64,000 bases of DNA. Origin: G963675935 sp963803125 (GTDB taxonomy: Bacteria > Planctomycetota > Planctomycetia > Pirellulales > Thermoguttaceae). The stretch covers positions 310,001-374,000 of the forward strand of contig CAWDLR010000004.1 in NCBI GenBank assembly GCA_963803125.1, read 5' to 3'. The position numbers and the translations under genes are program-made. The notes under the pieces were generated by a model. It was given only the letters and a program-made list of their open reading frames with translations. It ran no database searches and had not been told where the DNA came from. Positions 17,601 to 27,466 of this stretch are shown here, piece after piece (within the stretch, counting starts at the first letter, position 1; each line of letters opens with the position of its first letter).

Positions 17601-20600
17601 AAAACGGCCGATTGGATCATCGATCTCGGGCCCGAGGGCGGCGAAGCCGGCGGCTGGGTCGTGGCTACCGGCACGCCGGAAGAACTGGCGGCGGGGAGAG
17701 TGGAGAGTGGAGAGTGGAGAGGGAACGCCGGGAGTGATGATAATTCCACGTTTAGCCCCGGCGTCCACGCCGGGAGAGCGGGGAAGAATGTTGACGCCGC
17801 TCTTCCCGGCGTAGACGCCGGGGCTAAACGTTGCGAAGCCGCAAGCGGCCGTGTCTCGTATACGGGACAGATTCTGCAAAAGGTGCTTAATGGCGACGGC
17901 GCAACGCGACCGGCACACGCGGCGGGGCGTAAGTACTCGCCGGTTGAATCGGCGCAGACGATCCGCGTCCGCGGGGCGGCACAACATAATCTGAAACACG
18001 TTGACGTCGATATTGCCCGCGACAGCCTGACGGTCTGCTGCGGCCCGAGCGGGTCGGGAAAAAGCTCGCTGGCGATGGACACGATCTACGCCGAAGGGCA
18101 GCGGCGGTACGTCGAGAGCCTCAGCGCCTACGCCCGGCAGTTTGTCGGGCAGATGCAGAAACCGAAGGTCGAGCACATCGAGGGGCTCTCGCCCGCCGTG
18201 GCCATCGAGCAGAAGCACCTCGGGCACTCGCCGCGGAGCACGGTGGGCACCGTCACCGAGATCTACGATTATCTGCGGATTCTGATGTCGCGGCTCGGCC
18301 AGCCGCACTGCCCGACCTGCGGCGTGCCCATCGGCAGCCAATCGGCCGACGAAGTCATCGCCAAAATCATGGGCCTGCCGACCGGCACGAAACTCTACCT
18401 GATGGCCCCCTTGGAAATCCGCGTGGGCGAGCGCTACGAGACGCTCTGGGAAGAGACCCGTGCGGCCGGCTACGTGCGGATTCGCGTCGATGGGCGGACG
18501 TACTCGGTCGATCAGCCGCCGGAGATCGATCGGCGGCGGCGGCACGACGTTGAGGTGGTGATCGACCGCGTGACGGTTCGCTCCGACGCCCGCTCGCGGA
18601 TCGCGGGGACGGTGGAAAACGCGCTGGCGCTTGGCCGCGGCGTGCTGCGGGTGGCACATCCGCGCGACGACGTGCCGGAGACGCGGTGGCAGGTCGAGAC
18701 GCACAGTCAGCACTTCGTCTGCGACCGCTGCGGGCGGAGCTTCGAGCCGCTCTCGCCGCACAACTTCTCGTTCAACAGCGCGTTGGGCTGGTGTCCAGCC
18801 TGCGAAGGGCTGGGGACGCAGACCGGCACGAACCCCGCCGCCCTGCTCCGCGATCCGAAGCTGACGCTTGCCCAGGGGGCGGTGGGACTCTGGCCGGGCG
18901 TCGACAGCCCGCTGTTCGCACGGATGCTCGCTGCGTTCTCCCGCGGCACGGGCGTGCCGATCGACGTGCCGTTCGATGAGCTGAACGGCCGCTACCGCCG
19001 CTTGATCTTCCACGGCACGGGCGAGCAGTGGTTCGATTGCGAAACTTCGTTTAGCCCCGGCGTCCACGCCGGGAGAGCGAGAACGAAAGTCCCCGCTAAT
19101 CTCCCCGGCGTGGACGCCGGGGCTAAACTCGGCTTGGAGGAAGTTCGGTTTCAATACAAGGGCCTCTATCCGGCATTGGAGGAGGCGAGCCGGGTGTCGC
19201 CGGCGTTCCGCGCGCGGCTGGAACATCTGGTGGACGAAGTCGAGTGCTCGGTCTGCGGCGGGAGCCGGCTGCGCGACGACGCGGCGGCCGTGCAGCTTCG
19301 CGACCGCACGATCGACGACCTCTGTCGGCTGCCGCTGGGGAAACTGCTGGCGGAGTTCCAGAGCTGGAAGTTCAGCGACGCCGAGCGAAAGGTGGCGGGT
19401 GAGGTCGGCCGCGAAATCAACAACCGCCTGCAATTCCTGGTCGACGTCGGCCTCGAATACCTGACGCTCGCCCGGCCGGCACCCTCGCTCTCCGGCGGCG
19501 AGATGCAGCGAATTCGCCTGGCGGCCCAGTTGGGCAGCGGCCTGTGCGGCGTCCTCTATGTGCTCGACGAACCGACGATCGGGCTGCACCCCCGCGACAA
19601 CCGCCGCCTGCTGGCCGCCCTGCAAAAACTCCGCGACCTGGGCAACACGCTCTTGGTGGTCGAGCACGACCGCGAAGTGATCGGCAGCGCCGACCAACTG
19701 CTCGATTTCGGTCCCGCGGCCGGCCAGGCCGGCGGGCAGATCGTCGCCCAAGGCACGCCCGAGCAGGTCGCCCGCCGCCGCGGCTCGGTCACCGGGCCGT
19801 ATTTGTCGGGAAAGAAGGCGATCCCGGTGCCGAGGAATCGGAGGACGAAGGGGAGAGGGGAGAGAGGAGAGAGGAGAGGGGAGAGAGGAGAGGGAAGAGG
19901 GAAGACGCAAAGGAGAACGGCGAGGAAGGATGGCACTTCCGCTTCGAGGCTGCCGTCGGTTGGGAAGAAGTCCTCCCTCTCCCCTCTCCCCTCTCCCCTC
20001 TCCCCTTTCCCGAACGGCTGCCTGGAGATCGTCGGCGCCCGCCACAACAATCTGAAGAACGTCACCGTGCAGATTCCGCTCGGGGCGTTTACCGTCATCA
20101 CCGGCCCGAGCGGCAGCGGAAAGAGCTCGCTGGTCGAGGACGTGCTGTTCGCCTCGCTGGCGCGAACGCTGCACCGCGCGAAGACCTTTCCCGGGCGCAC
20201 GACGCCATCCGCGGCGTCGAGCAGATCAACAAGGTGATCCGCGTCGATCAGCAGCCGATCGGGCAGACGCCGACCTCGAATCCGGCCACGTTCACCGGCG
20301 TTTTCGATCTGATCCGCTCGCTTTTCGCCCAACTGCCCGAGGCGAAGTTGCGCGGCTACACGGCGCGGCGGTTCAGTTTTAATGTGCCCGGCGGGCGGTG
20401 CGAAAAATGCGAGGGCAACGGCCAGCTTCGCATCGAGATGCACTTCCTGCCCGACGTCTGGGTCGAATGCGACACCTGCCGCGGCCATCGCTACAATCCC
20501 GAAACGTTGGCGGTGCGCTACCACGGCTGCTCGATCGCCGACGTGCTCGACATGCCCTGCGGCGAGGCGGTGAAATTGTTTAAGAACGTGCCGAAGATTC

Positions 20601-22117
20601 GCCGGCCGTTGCAAACGCTCTGCGACGTGGGGCTCGATTACATCACGCTCGGCCAGTCCGCCCCCACGCTCTCCGGCGGCGAAGCCCAGCGGGTGAAACT
20701 GGCCGCCGAGCTTTCCCGCCCCGACACCGGCCAGACCCTCTACCTGCTCGACGAGCCGACCACCGGTCTGCACTTCGACGACCTGGCCAAGCTGCTGGAA
20801 GTACTCAACCGGCTGGTCGATTTGGGCAACACGGTGGTGGTGATCGAGCACAATCTCGACGTGATCAAGACCGCCGATTGGGTAATCGATCTCGGCCCCG
20901 AGGCCGGCGACGAGGGCGGATACGTCGTCGCCGCAGGGACGCCGGAGGATATTGTCAAGGGGAGAGAGGAGAGGGGAGAGGGGAGAGGGAAAAAACGCCC
21001 AACGAAAACCGCTCCCTCTCCCCTCTCCTCTCTCCCCTCTCCCCTGCGGTCTTACACGGCCGAGGCGCTGGCACCCGTGTTGGCGGCGGGACCGTTCGCC
21101 GAGCGGAAACCGTACGACTTCGCTGCCGAGGCGACCGTGCGCCAAGATGACCACGACATCAATGACGTCGGCCGCGACGCCAAAATGCCCTGGCAGATGG
21201 ACGGTCGCCGCTGGCACACCGTCGATCGCGTGGGGCGAACCGGCAATCCCTGCCGCTGGGACGGCCGCATCCTGGCCGAGGTCGTCGATCGCATCCAGGA
21301 GAAGTCCGACCTGTTCGGCCAGACCGATTGGAGCGAGCGGACGGTGGTCGAGATTCGCGCGGCGAAGAAATCGGACGGTTGGTTCTTCCACGCGATCACC
21401 GCCGAGGAGTGGCTGCTGAAGATGAAGTTCCGCACCACGCGGAACACGTTCAATCGAGACGATTTGGTCAAGAAGCTCGACTTGAAGCCGTTGAACGACA
21501 TGCCCGACCTGCCGCTTTACGGCACCGAGCCGCGGGTGCGTTGCCGCAATCTCCGCGGGCCGTGGCAGGAGATCGAGCTGCGGGTGCACGGCTATAACGA
21601 GATCGACCGCAAGGAGTTTTGGGACTTCATCGACCGCGCGGTGGCGGGTTTTGGCACGTTTGCCGAAAAAGTGCAGGCGAGATCCGACATCCTGCACCCG
21701 TGGCGGCAGCTCGGCCGCACGTGGCATCTCGCCCGACGCGGATTTCCCATCGGCAGGCAGGTTCGATGGGAGCCGAGCGTATTGGAGAAGTTGCTCAGTC
21801 TGCTGGGCGAAGTCGCGCCAAAGGCCGAATTCCTCTGGAACAACAAGCAGGTCGTGCCGATTCGCGTCCCGGGCCGGCACGACCATTGGGCGGCGGTGCA
21901 AACAAAGAAACTCGACGCCGTCTATCTGCATCTGATCTCGCCGAAGAATCGCTTTGCGATGGGGCAGATCACCGAGTTGGGCTACCATCCCGAAATGGAC
22001 GGCCATCGGCCGAACATCGACGTGATATCGTTGAAGTTCCGCAATCCGGCCGACTTGGGGCGGGGCAACTTGCGCGAGTTCTTGCGGAAGCATTTGGAGG
22101 GGAGTGGGGGCGGGTAG
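14688..22117 (+). CDS. uvrA: Double-length excinuclease UvrA with C-terminal extension, three frame breaks
   Basis: UvrA finds DNA lesions for nucleotide excision repair. This gene encodes two UvrA copies in tandem, hence four ABC ATPase domains: Walker A at GVSGSGKSS (twice) and GPSGSGKSS (twice); signatures LSGGEMQRIRL, LSGGEAQRVKL (each twice); Walker B ILDEPSVGLH, LLDEPTTGLH, VLDEPTIGLH, LLDEPTTGLH. Zinc modules CEACEGNG..CPVCEG and CEKCEGNG..CDTCRG are intact. About 350 further residues follow from about 21050 and match nothing I know. The frame changes near 15129, 17083 and 20194. Each is explained by one or two missing bases (the last in a G run), so the product would be about 2,470 residues if repaired. 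Five repeat-derived insertions lie at domain borders. Confidence 0.85.
15398..15592. repeat. Inverted GA/CT tract inserted in uvrA (first copy)
   Basis: A GGGAGAG-rich arm (15398-15452) and a CTCTCCCC-rich arm (15558-15592) flank CGGCAGT and CAATCAG tandem repeats. They lie between the conserved NLVVAEEG and the zinc-finger start HYACTHCG. The reading frame is kept, giving low-complexity Glu/Gly/Arg and Pro/Leu/Ser peptide. Confidence 0.8.
17749..17830. repeat. TTTAGCCCCGGCGT palindrome inserted in uvrA
   Basis: The arms CGTTTAGCCCCGGCGTCCA and its near-complement TAGACGCCGGGGCTAAACG can form a stem of nearly 30 base pairs. It is located where the first UvrA copy ends and the second begins, and is translated in frame as SPGVHAGRA..LPGVDAGAK. 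A second copy is at 19048. Confidence 0.85.
19048..19128. repeat. Second TTTAGCCCCGGCGT palindrome in uvrA
   Basis: An 81-base (27-codon) insertion with almost perfect inverted arms, between GTGEQWFDCE and LEEVRFQYKGLYPAL, which are adjacent or nearly so in ordinary UvrA. The length is a multiple of three, so the frame is unbroken. Confidence 0.85.
19847..20011. repeat. Inverted GA/CT tract inserted in uvrA (second copy)
   Basis: The GGGAGAG arm (19849-19912) and the CTCTCCC arm (19973-20011) lie just before the fourth ATPase domain (CLEIVGARHNNLKNV). The peptide is GERGERRGERG and then SPLPSPLSPFP. Confidence 0.8.
20959..21046. repeat. Inverted GA/CT tract between UvrA and its C-terminal extension
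   Basis: Arms at 20959-20990 and 21012-21046. It marks the border between the last UvrA domain (AAGTPEDIVK) and the extra C-terminal region (YTAEALAPVL). The frame is kept. Confidence 0.8.
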
Positions 22118-22339
<222 letters not shown>

Positions 22340-22990
22340 ATGTCCGCCCTGCTGCCAACTCGATTCCTCTTCCGCTTTTCGGCGGCGTGCCGATATCGCG
22401 ATCCATTGTGGACGAACGAAGGGGCGGGCTTGGACGAGAGCTATCGGCTCCCGCAATTGATGGAATTGGAGGGACGGCCGGCCTGGGCCGACGTGCGGGC
22501 GGCCTGGAGCGAGGCGGGGCTGGCGCTGGCCGTCCACGTCCGCGGAAAAAAGCAGCCGCCCTGGTGCCGCGAGGAGCGGCTCGACGACAGCGACAGCCTG
22601 CAAGTGTGGATTGACACCCGCGACGTCCACAACGTCCACCGTGCCGGCCGTTTTTGTCACCACTTCATCTTTCTGCCCTGCGGCGGCGGCGCGCGGCGCG
22701 AGCGCCCGCTGGCCGGCTGGTTGCCGATCAACCGGGCGCGGGAGTTGCCCAACCCGATCCAGGCGGATTTGCTGCAGACCTCTTGCCAACGCCAGGGGAA
22801 CGACTATATATTAGAGGCGTTCATTCCCGCCGAAGCCTTGACCGGCTTCGATCCCGCCGAATATCCCCGCCTGGGTTTTACGTACGCCGCGATCGACCAC
22901 GAATTGGGCCAGCAGACGTTCGGCGTCGGCGGCCCGATGCCCTACCAGGAAGATCCCAGCCTGTGGGCGACGCTGGAGCTGCGGCGATAA
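22340..22990 (+). CDS. Hypothetical protein with CBM9/DOMON-like fold
   Basis: 216 residues from ATG 22340, right after an ATTCATC microsatellite and without a clear ribosome site. The pattern AWADVRAAWSEAGLALAVHVRG, DSDSLQVWIDTRD and DYILEAFIPAEALTGFDP..LGFTYAAIDHE fits the CBM9-like carbohydrate-binding fold seen in planctomycetes. There is no signal peptide, so a cytoplasmic location or another secretion route is implied. Ligand unknown. Confidence 0.65.
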   Translation: MSALLPTRFLFRFSAACRYRDPLWTNEGAGLDESYRLPQLMELEGRPAWADVRAAWSEAGLALAVHVRGKKQPPWCREERLDDSDSLQVWIDTRDVHNVHRAGRFCHHFIFLPCGGGARRERPLAGWLPINRARELPNPIQADLLQTSCQRQGNDYILEAFIPAEALTGFDPAEYPRLGFTYAAIDHELGQQTFGVGGPMPYQEDPSLWATLELRR

Positions 22991-23200
22991 GGTCACCGCA
23001 AAGACAAGGAGGAGACGGAAGAGAAGACGCTTTACCGCAGAGGACGCGGAGGACGCAGAGGGAAGATGCGATTGTTTTCGCAGCCCAGTACACTTTCTGA
23101 GCCAACCATTGCATTTCTACATCTAATTGTCCATCCCTTTCCTCTGCGTCCTCTGCGGTAGGTTTCCTCCCATCTCCGTGTTCTCCGGATCTCCGTGGTA
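22991..23200. repeat. Long imperfect inverted repeat
   Basis: The purine-rich arm (about 22991-23066, core TACCGCAGAGGACGCGGAGG) and the complementary arm (about 23130-23200, core CCTCTGCGTCCTCTGCGGTA, ending ATCTCCGTGGTA) have a spacer of about 60 bases. It lies between two genes on the same strand. Confidence 0.8.
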
Positions 23201-23255
23201 CTCTCCCCCCGCTACTTTCCCGCCTGAACGAACGACATTCTCAAGGAGTCCCGCC

Positions 23256-25070
23256 ATGTTCCCTCGCCGACTGACCGTTTTCGCTGCAACGCTGCTTCCC
23301 CTGTTCTGCTCCGCCGCGTGGGCGGGCGATCTTGTGTTGGCCGACCGCGGCACGTCGGACTACCAGATCGTCGTGGCCGACAACGCCTCTCCTTCCACCC
23401 GGCACGGGGCCGAGGAACTGCAAGCGTTTCTGCGACAAATCAGCGGTGCAACGCTGCCCGTGGTCTCCGACCAGACGCCGCTGGGCCCGCACGAGATCAT
23501 TCTCGGCGACAATGCCCATCTGCGGCAACTCGGCGTCAGTGTCGATTTCAAGTCGCTCGGCGCAGAAGGTTACGTAATTCGCACCATCGGCGAACGACTG
23601 CTGATCGCCGGCGGGCAATTGCGCGGCAACTTGTACGGCGTCTATGGTCTCTTGGAAGATCATCTCGGCTGCCGCTGGTTCACGCCCAGCGTGAGCCGGA
23701 TTCCAAGAATCGCGCGGCTGGCCATCGGCCCGATCAACGAGCGGGAAGTGCCGGCGCTCGAATACCGCGAGCCCTACGTGCGCGACTGTTTCGAGCCCAA
23801 CTGGTGCGCGCGGAATCGCATGAACTCGAGCATCGCCGATCTGGACGCGAAGCACGGCGGCAAGATGCAGATCGCCACGCTGGCGCACACATTTCAATCG
23901 CTCGTGCCGCCGGCGAAATATTACAAGCAGCACCCGGAGTATTTCTCGCTCGTCGGCGGGCGGCGGATGGACGGCTACGCGCAGCTCTGCTGCACCAATC
24001 CGGAGGTGATCCGGCTTTGTACCGAGGGGATTCGCCAACTGATGCGCGCTCATCACGAATGCACGATCTTCTCGGTGTCGCAAAACGACTGCTTTCTGAA
24101 TTGCGAATGTCCGCGCTGCCAGGCGGTGGCGCGACAGGAGGGCTCGCAGATGGGGCCGGTGCTGCAACTGGTCAATCGCGTGGCCGAGGCGGTGGAGAAG
24201 GAGTTTCCCGACAAGGTCGTGCAGACGTTGGCCTACCAATGGACGCGGCATCCGCCGTTGCACACCCGTCCGCGGCCGAACGTGGTCGTGATGCTCTGTT
24301 CGATCGAGTGCTGCTTTTCCCATCCGCTGGCCACCTGCGACTGCCAGGCGAACAAGTTGTTTCGCGCCGACTTGCAGGCCTGGGCCAAAATCGCTCCGCG
24401 GCTTTGGGTTTGGGACTACACCACCGATTTCAGCAACTACCTGCTGCCGTTTCCCAACCAGTACGTGCTGGGACCGAACATCCAGTTCTACGTTGCCCAC
24501 AATGTGAAGGGGATTTTCGAGGAAGACACCTACGACACGACCGAGGGCGAGTTGTCCGAATTGGGCGGATACGTGATGGCCAAGTGCCTGTGGAATCCGA
24601 AATACGATCCCAACCGGGCGATCGGCGAATTCCTCGCCGCCTACTACGGCCGGGCGGCGGGCCCGATCCGCCAGTATCTCGATCTGCTCCGCGATCAGGT
24701 CGATCGCCACGACATCCACGTCGGCGTCAATGCCCCGGCCAATCACACGCATCTGCCCGACGGGCTGCTAGTGAAGGCCAATGGGCTGTGGCAACAGGCA
24801 GAGAACCTGGTGGCCGCGCAGCCGGAGGTGTTGCGGCGGGTACGGCTGTCGAGGATGAGCGTCGATTACGCGATCTTGGAACGGGCGCGGCTGGAAGCGG
24901 CGCAGCCGTTGGCGATCAACGACCGCTTTCTGGCGATGGCCCGCCAGCGTTTCGCCCCCTTCTTCCAGACGCTGCAAGCGAGCAAAGTCGTCCGGCTCAG
25001 CGAAGGGGCGCCGTTGGACAAAGAGGCGTACCGTCGCGAATTGGGGCTGCGGCTGCGGATCAGCCTGTAG
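23256..25070 (+). CDS. Secreted DUF4838 domain protein
   Basis: 604 residues from ATG 23256 with AAGGAG upstream. Signal peptide to about residue 23 (CSAAWA/GDLVLA). Residues about 25-130 resemble the N-terminal domain of alpha-glucuronidases and GH20 enzymes (AAEELQAFLRQISGATLPV type). The DUF4838 body follows: FTPSVSRIP, YREPYVRD, HPEYFSLVGG, then CxxC-type pairs (NCECPRCQ), WVWDYTTDFSNYLLPFPN and KGIFEEDTYDT. DUF4838 proteins are putative secreted glycan-degrading enzymes; the substrate is unknown. Confidence 0.88.
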   Translation: MFPRRLTVFAATLLPLFCSAAWAGDLVLADRGTSDYQIVVADNASPSTRHGAEELQAFLRQISGATLPVVSDQTPLGPHEIILGDNAHLRQLGVSVDFKSLGAEGYVIRTIGERLLIAGGQLRGNLYGVYGLLEDHLGCRWFTPSVSRIPRIARLAIGPINEREVPALEYREPYVRDCFEPNWCARNRMNSSIADLDAKHGGKMQIATLAHTFQSLVPPAKYYKQHPEYFSLVGGRRMDGYAQLCCTNPEVIRLCTEGIRQLMRAHHECTIFSVSQNDCFLNCECPRCQAVARQEGSQMGPVLQLVNRVAEAVEKEFPDKVVQTLAYQWTRHPPLHTRPRPNVVVMLCSIECCFSHPLATCDCQANKLFRADLQAWAKIAPRLWVWDYTTDFSNYLLPFPNQYVLGPNIQFYVAHNVKGIFEEDTYDTTEGELSELGGYVMAKCLWNPKYDPNRAIGEFLAAYYGRAAGPIRQYLDLLRDQVDRHDIHVGVNAPANHTHLPDGLLVKANGLWQQAENLVAAQPEVLRRVRLSRMSVDYAILERARLEAAQPLAINDRFLAMARQRFAPFFQTLQASKVVRLSEGAPLDKEAYRRELGLRLRISL

Positions 25071-25142
25071 TCAGCAGTTCCGGACAGGGTCCGGCGCGTG
25101 CCATGTCGGGAGTATTTGAGGGTTACAGGCACAGCTTTATGC

Positions 25143-25362
25143 TCACCACGGAGTCACGGAGGACACCGAGGAGAAGAGAGAAAGGGGAAGACGACCGCAG
25201 AGGACGCAGAGCGCGCAGAGGAAAAGGCAACCGCGCCGAGATCATTGGCAGTTGCTCGACGAGCGCCCCGTTCGACTGCATTCCTCTGCGTCCTCCGCGT
25301 CCTCTGCGGTTGGTATTTTGTTTTTTCCGCTCATTCTCCGCGTGTTCCTCGCCTCGGTGGTA
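25143..25362. repeat. Long imperfect inverted repeat
   Basis: Arms at 25143-25228 (CACCACGGAGTCACGGAGGA..ACCGCAGAGGACGCAGAG) and 25280-25362 (CCTCTGCGTCCTCCGCGT..CTCGGTGGTA). Its inner and outer motifs match the element at 22.99-23.20 kb, so the two are one family. It lies between converging genes. Confidence 0.8.
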
Positions 25363-25385
25363 GGCTTCGCAACAGGCCGGTCGGA

Positions 25386-25634
25386 CTACCATTGGCTTTC
25401 GATCGTCGCCAACCGCTGCCCGATGGCGAGCACGTCGCCGGCCGCGGCCGATTTCTCGACCAGGACGCCGTCGGCCGGCGAAGGGAGATCGACCGTTGCG
25501 GCCCCGGCCAGCACTTCGACCAACGGCTCGCCTTCCGCCACGCGCGATCCGCGCTTGACCAGCCAGAGCGTCAGCACGATCGGCTCGTCGCCCAGTCCAA
25601 GATCGGGAACTCTAAGCGGCGTGCCATTCATCAT
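25386..25634 (-). CDS. Lipoyl/biotinyl-like domain protein without the modifiable lysine
   Basis: 82 residues from ATG 25634. The whole protein is one lipoyl-type domain: VPDLGLGDEPIVLTLWLVK, VAEGEPLVEV, ATVDLPSPADGVLVE, GDVLAIGQRLATI. In true lipoyl domains the hairpin reads D-K-A and the Lys carries lipoate; here it is G-A-A (Ala45). It may be a stand-alone scaffold or act without the cofactor. The frame extends upstream to 25832, but that part looks non-coding. Confidence 0.75.
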   Translation of the reverse strand: MMNGTPLRVPDLGLGDEPIVLTLWLVKRGSRVAEGEPLVEVLAGAATVDLPSPADGVLVEKSAAAGDVLAIGQRLATIESQW

Positions 25635-25931
25635 TTCGACCTGGTCTGGCTGTTTTCGATGGCCGCGTGGTGTGTGGCCCCTTTGGTATTCTTGATGCGG
25701 CGCTCGGTCAGCGGAAAATGGACTTGGAACGACAAATCCGAGGTCGGGCACGGTAATTGCACTCCTCGATGGCACCGGCGACGCGGCGGAAGCTTCGCAC
25801 GGCGAAAAACCCCGGTGAAAGCAATCCGCCAAGCGTACGCCGACGCCGCCGGCCGGTTGGCGGCCAGGGTGGTCGCCAATCGACCGACCGTCGGCGGACG
25901 AAGGCAGATCCTTTAGACCGGTCCCACGATC
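25635..25931. other. Intergenic stretch without a supported gene
   Basis: Short open frames exist here on both strands, but none resembles a protein I know. Near-repeats such as CGCCGGCCGG and overlapping partial frames suggest decayed coding DNA. Confidence 0.4.
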
Positions 25932-26087
25932 ATGCTGGAACTTCTACTGTTGATTGTCCTCGTCGTCCTGCTGCTGGGCTCGTTGCCGAGGTGGCCTTAC
26001 AGCGCCGGCTGGGGATACTACCCGAGCGGCGGCCTGGGGTTGGTCGTAGTAATCCTCCTGATCCTCTGGTTGCTAGGCATCCTCTAG
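25932..26087 (+). CDS. DUF3309-type small membrane protein
   Basis: 51 residues. MLELLLLIVLVVLLLGSLPR is followed by WPYSAGWGYYPSGGLGLVVV and a second hydrophobic stretch. The WPYS..WGY.PSGGLG centre is the hallmark of DUF3309, a small two-segment membrane protein often found beside CsbD-type stress genes. CsbD follows here, which supports the call. Function unknown. Confidence 0.85.
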   Translation: MLELLLLIVLVVLLLGSLPRWPYSAGWGYYPSGGLGLVVVILLILWLLGIL

Positions 26088-26126
26088 CCGGCAATGGTCG
26101 ACAAACACGAACGAAAGGAGTTAGCG

Positions 26127-26438
26127 ATGGTAAACCAACAAGTCTTACAGGGAAACTGGAATCAGTTCAAGGGCAAGGTCCGCGAGAAATGGGGGCAACT
26201 GACCGACAGCGATCTGGGCGCCTTCCACGGCAACGTGGATGAACTGGTCGGCACGATTCAGAAGATGAACGGGTACGGGCAGGCTTCGACGATGCCGCCC
26301 GAAGAACCGTCGCAGGGGTTCAACGGTCTGCTGCATCGGTTCGTTTCGCTCATCGAGCTGCAAGCGCAACTCCTCGAAGCCGACGTGCGCGAGGAAACGC
26401 GAAGTCATCAAACTCCCGGCGCGACGGAAAGGGGGTGA
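26127..26438 (+). CDS. CsbD-family protein with altered C-terminus
   Basis: 103 residues from ATG 26127 (AAAGGAG at the usual distance). Residues 8-50 are CsbD-like (GNWNQFKGKVREKWGQLTD, then NVDELVGTIQK). CsbD proteins are small stress-induced proteins of unknown mechanism, normally 60-70 residues. From about residue 65 the sequence changes to FVSLIELQAQLLEADVREE, which resembles the start of a different small helical protein. I infer an in-frame deletion that fused two neighbouring small genes. Confidence 0.75.
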   Translation: MVNQQVLQGNWNQFKGKVREKWGQLTDSDLGAFHGNVDELVGTIQKMNGYGQASTMPPEEPSQGFNGLLHRFVSLIELQAQLLEADVREETRSHQTPGATERG

Positions 26439-26507
26439 CGCCCGGTTCTTCGCGATGGCGGGGCAGACGTTGGAGGCCGCCGAAGCGTGCGGCACATCGG
26501 GCACACA

Positions 26508-26905
26508 ATGAACGGCGACGTGACTTACCTCTACGCCTACGACATTGCCCACGAGGCCAATCTGGCCGCCATCGAGGCAAGACTGCGCGGCACGGTGCAG
26601 TGGTTCCATTCCTCAACAATCTTCGCGAGATCCACATGGACCTGACGCAGGTCACCGACGAGTTGTCGAACATCACCAAGTTCATCGGCGATTGGTACCT
26701 GGCCCGCATCTATATGGGCTGCGTCGCCCGCTTCCATCTCTCGCAGTGGCAAGACATGGTGAGCCAGAAACGCCGCTCCCTGGACAGCCTCTACACGATG
26801 CTGCAACAGGACAGCACCAACCGCGCGATGCTGATATTGGAATTGGCCATCGTGGCGCTTTGCCTGTTGGACCTGATCGTCATCGTCGTTTTCGGGCTGA
26901 AGTGA
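26508..26905 (+). pseudogene. Deleted remnant of an RMD1/DUF155-like membrane protein
   Basis: An N-terminal piece starts at ATG 26508 (MNGDVTYLYAYDIAHEANLA) but breaks off after about 30 residues. A C-terminal piece in another frame ends at 26905: FLNNLREIHMDLTQVTDEL, FIGDWYLARIYMG, then a membrane segment AMLILELAIVALCLLDLIV. Together they look like the two ends of an RMD1/DUF155-like protein with the middle deleted. The family call is moderate; the broken state is clear. Confidence 0.55.
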
Positions 26906-27079
26906 GGCAGGCGGCTGCAAGGAAACGCGCGAGGCGGGATGCGTTCACGAGCGACGGCGGCGATTGCCCCGCGCCGCCGGCTTTGGCCGACCAGAACGGC
27001 CAGCGCAAACGCCCAGACCGAGCCGGCCGCGCCGGGCGCGGAATGGGCAAACACGCGAAACCGAGTTTCACCCCGCCGG

Positions 27080-27250
27080 TCACTTGCCCCTTGCCGTCTC
27101 TTTTCCGGCGTAGCGCTCCGGTTTCTTGTCGAACTCCTTTTTGCAGTCCGAACCGCAGAAGTAATAGGTTTCTCCCTTGTGCTGGCTGGTCGCCTCGGTG
27201 TTCTTCGTGTCGACGTCCATTTTGCAGACGGGGTCCTTCACAGTGGCCAT
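27080..27250 (-). CDS. YHS-domain protein
   Basis: 56 residues from ATG 27250, with AGGAG upstream. DPVCKMDVD, then TYYFCGSDCKKEFDKKPERY, is a complete YHS (TRASH-like) domain in which the cysteines are expected to bind a metal such as copper. Such single-domain proteins are thought to serve as metal sensors or carriers. It is followed on the same strand by other small stress-type genes. Confidence 0.9.
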   Translation of the reverse strand: MATVKDPVCKMDVDTKNTEATSQHKGETYYFCGSDCKKEFDKKPERYAGKETARGK

Positions 27251-27284
27251 TGCAGGCTCTCCTTTTTCAATGCGGGACAACGCT

Positions 27285-27464
27285 TCAACTTCCGCGGCCG
27301 GAACCTCCCTCCTTCTTCCTGCCGCCGGTCATCCGATTGACCGTCGCCCAGGCGCGGCATTCGGCCTCGCCTCCCGAAAGCCCGCGATCTTCGTAGCCTT
27401 CTTCGATATGATGCGCTTGCCGCACCTGCTTGCCGGAATATTTCGATTTATCTCCGCGAGGCAT
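27285..27464 (-). CDS. Small basic protein, plasmid-stabilisation-like family
   Basis: 59 residues from ATG 27464. MPRGDKSKYSGKQVRQAHHI, EEGYEDRG, AECRAWATVNRM and a Gly/Lys-rich end match a short family often annotated as plasmid stabilisation proteins. Its real role is unknown. It starts 2 bases after the DUF892 stop, so it is probably co-transcribed with it. Confidence 0.8.
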   Translation of the reverse strand: MPRGDKSKYSGKQVRQAHHIEEGYEDRGLSGGEAECRAWATVNRMTGGRKKEGGSGRGS

Positions 27465-27466
27465 GA

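Noticed and set aside
17433..20174. Very long antisense open frames across uvrA (913 and 904 residues)
   Set aside because: They mirror the codon pattern of the strongly conserved sense gene in GC-rich DNA and have no recognisable motif.
23318..25363. 681-residue overlapping frame within the DUF4838 gene
   Set aside because: The other frame has a signal peptide and clear family motifs; this one is Arg-rich shadow sequence.
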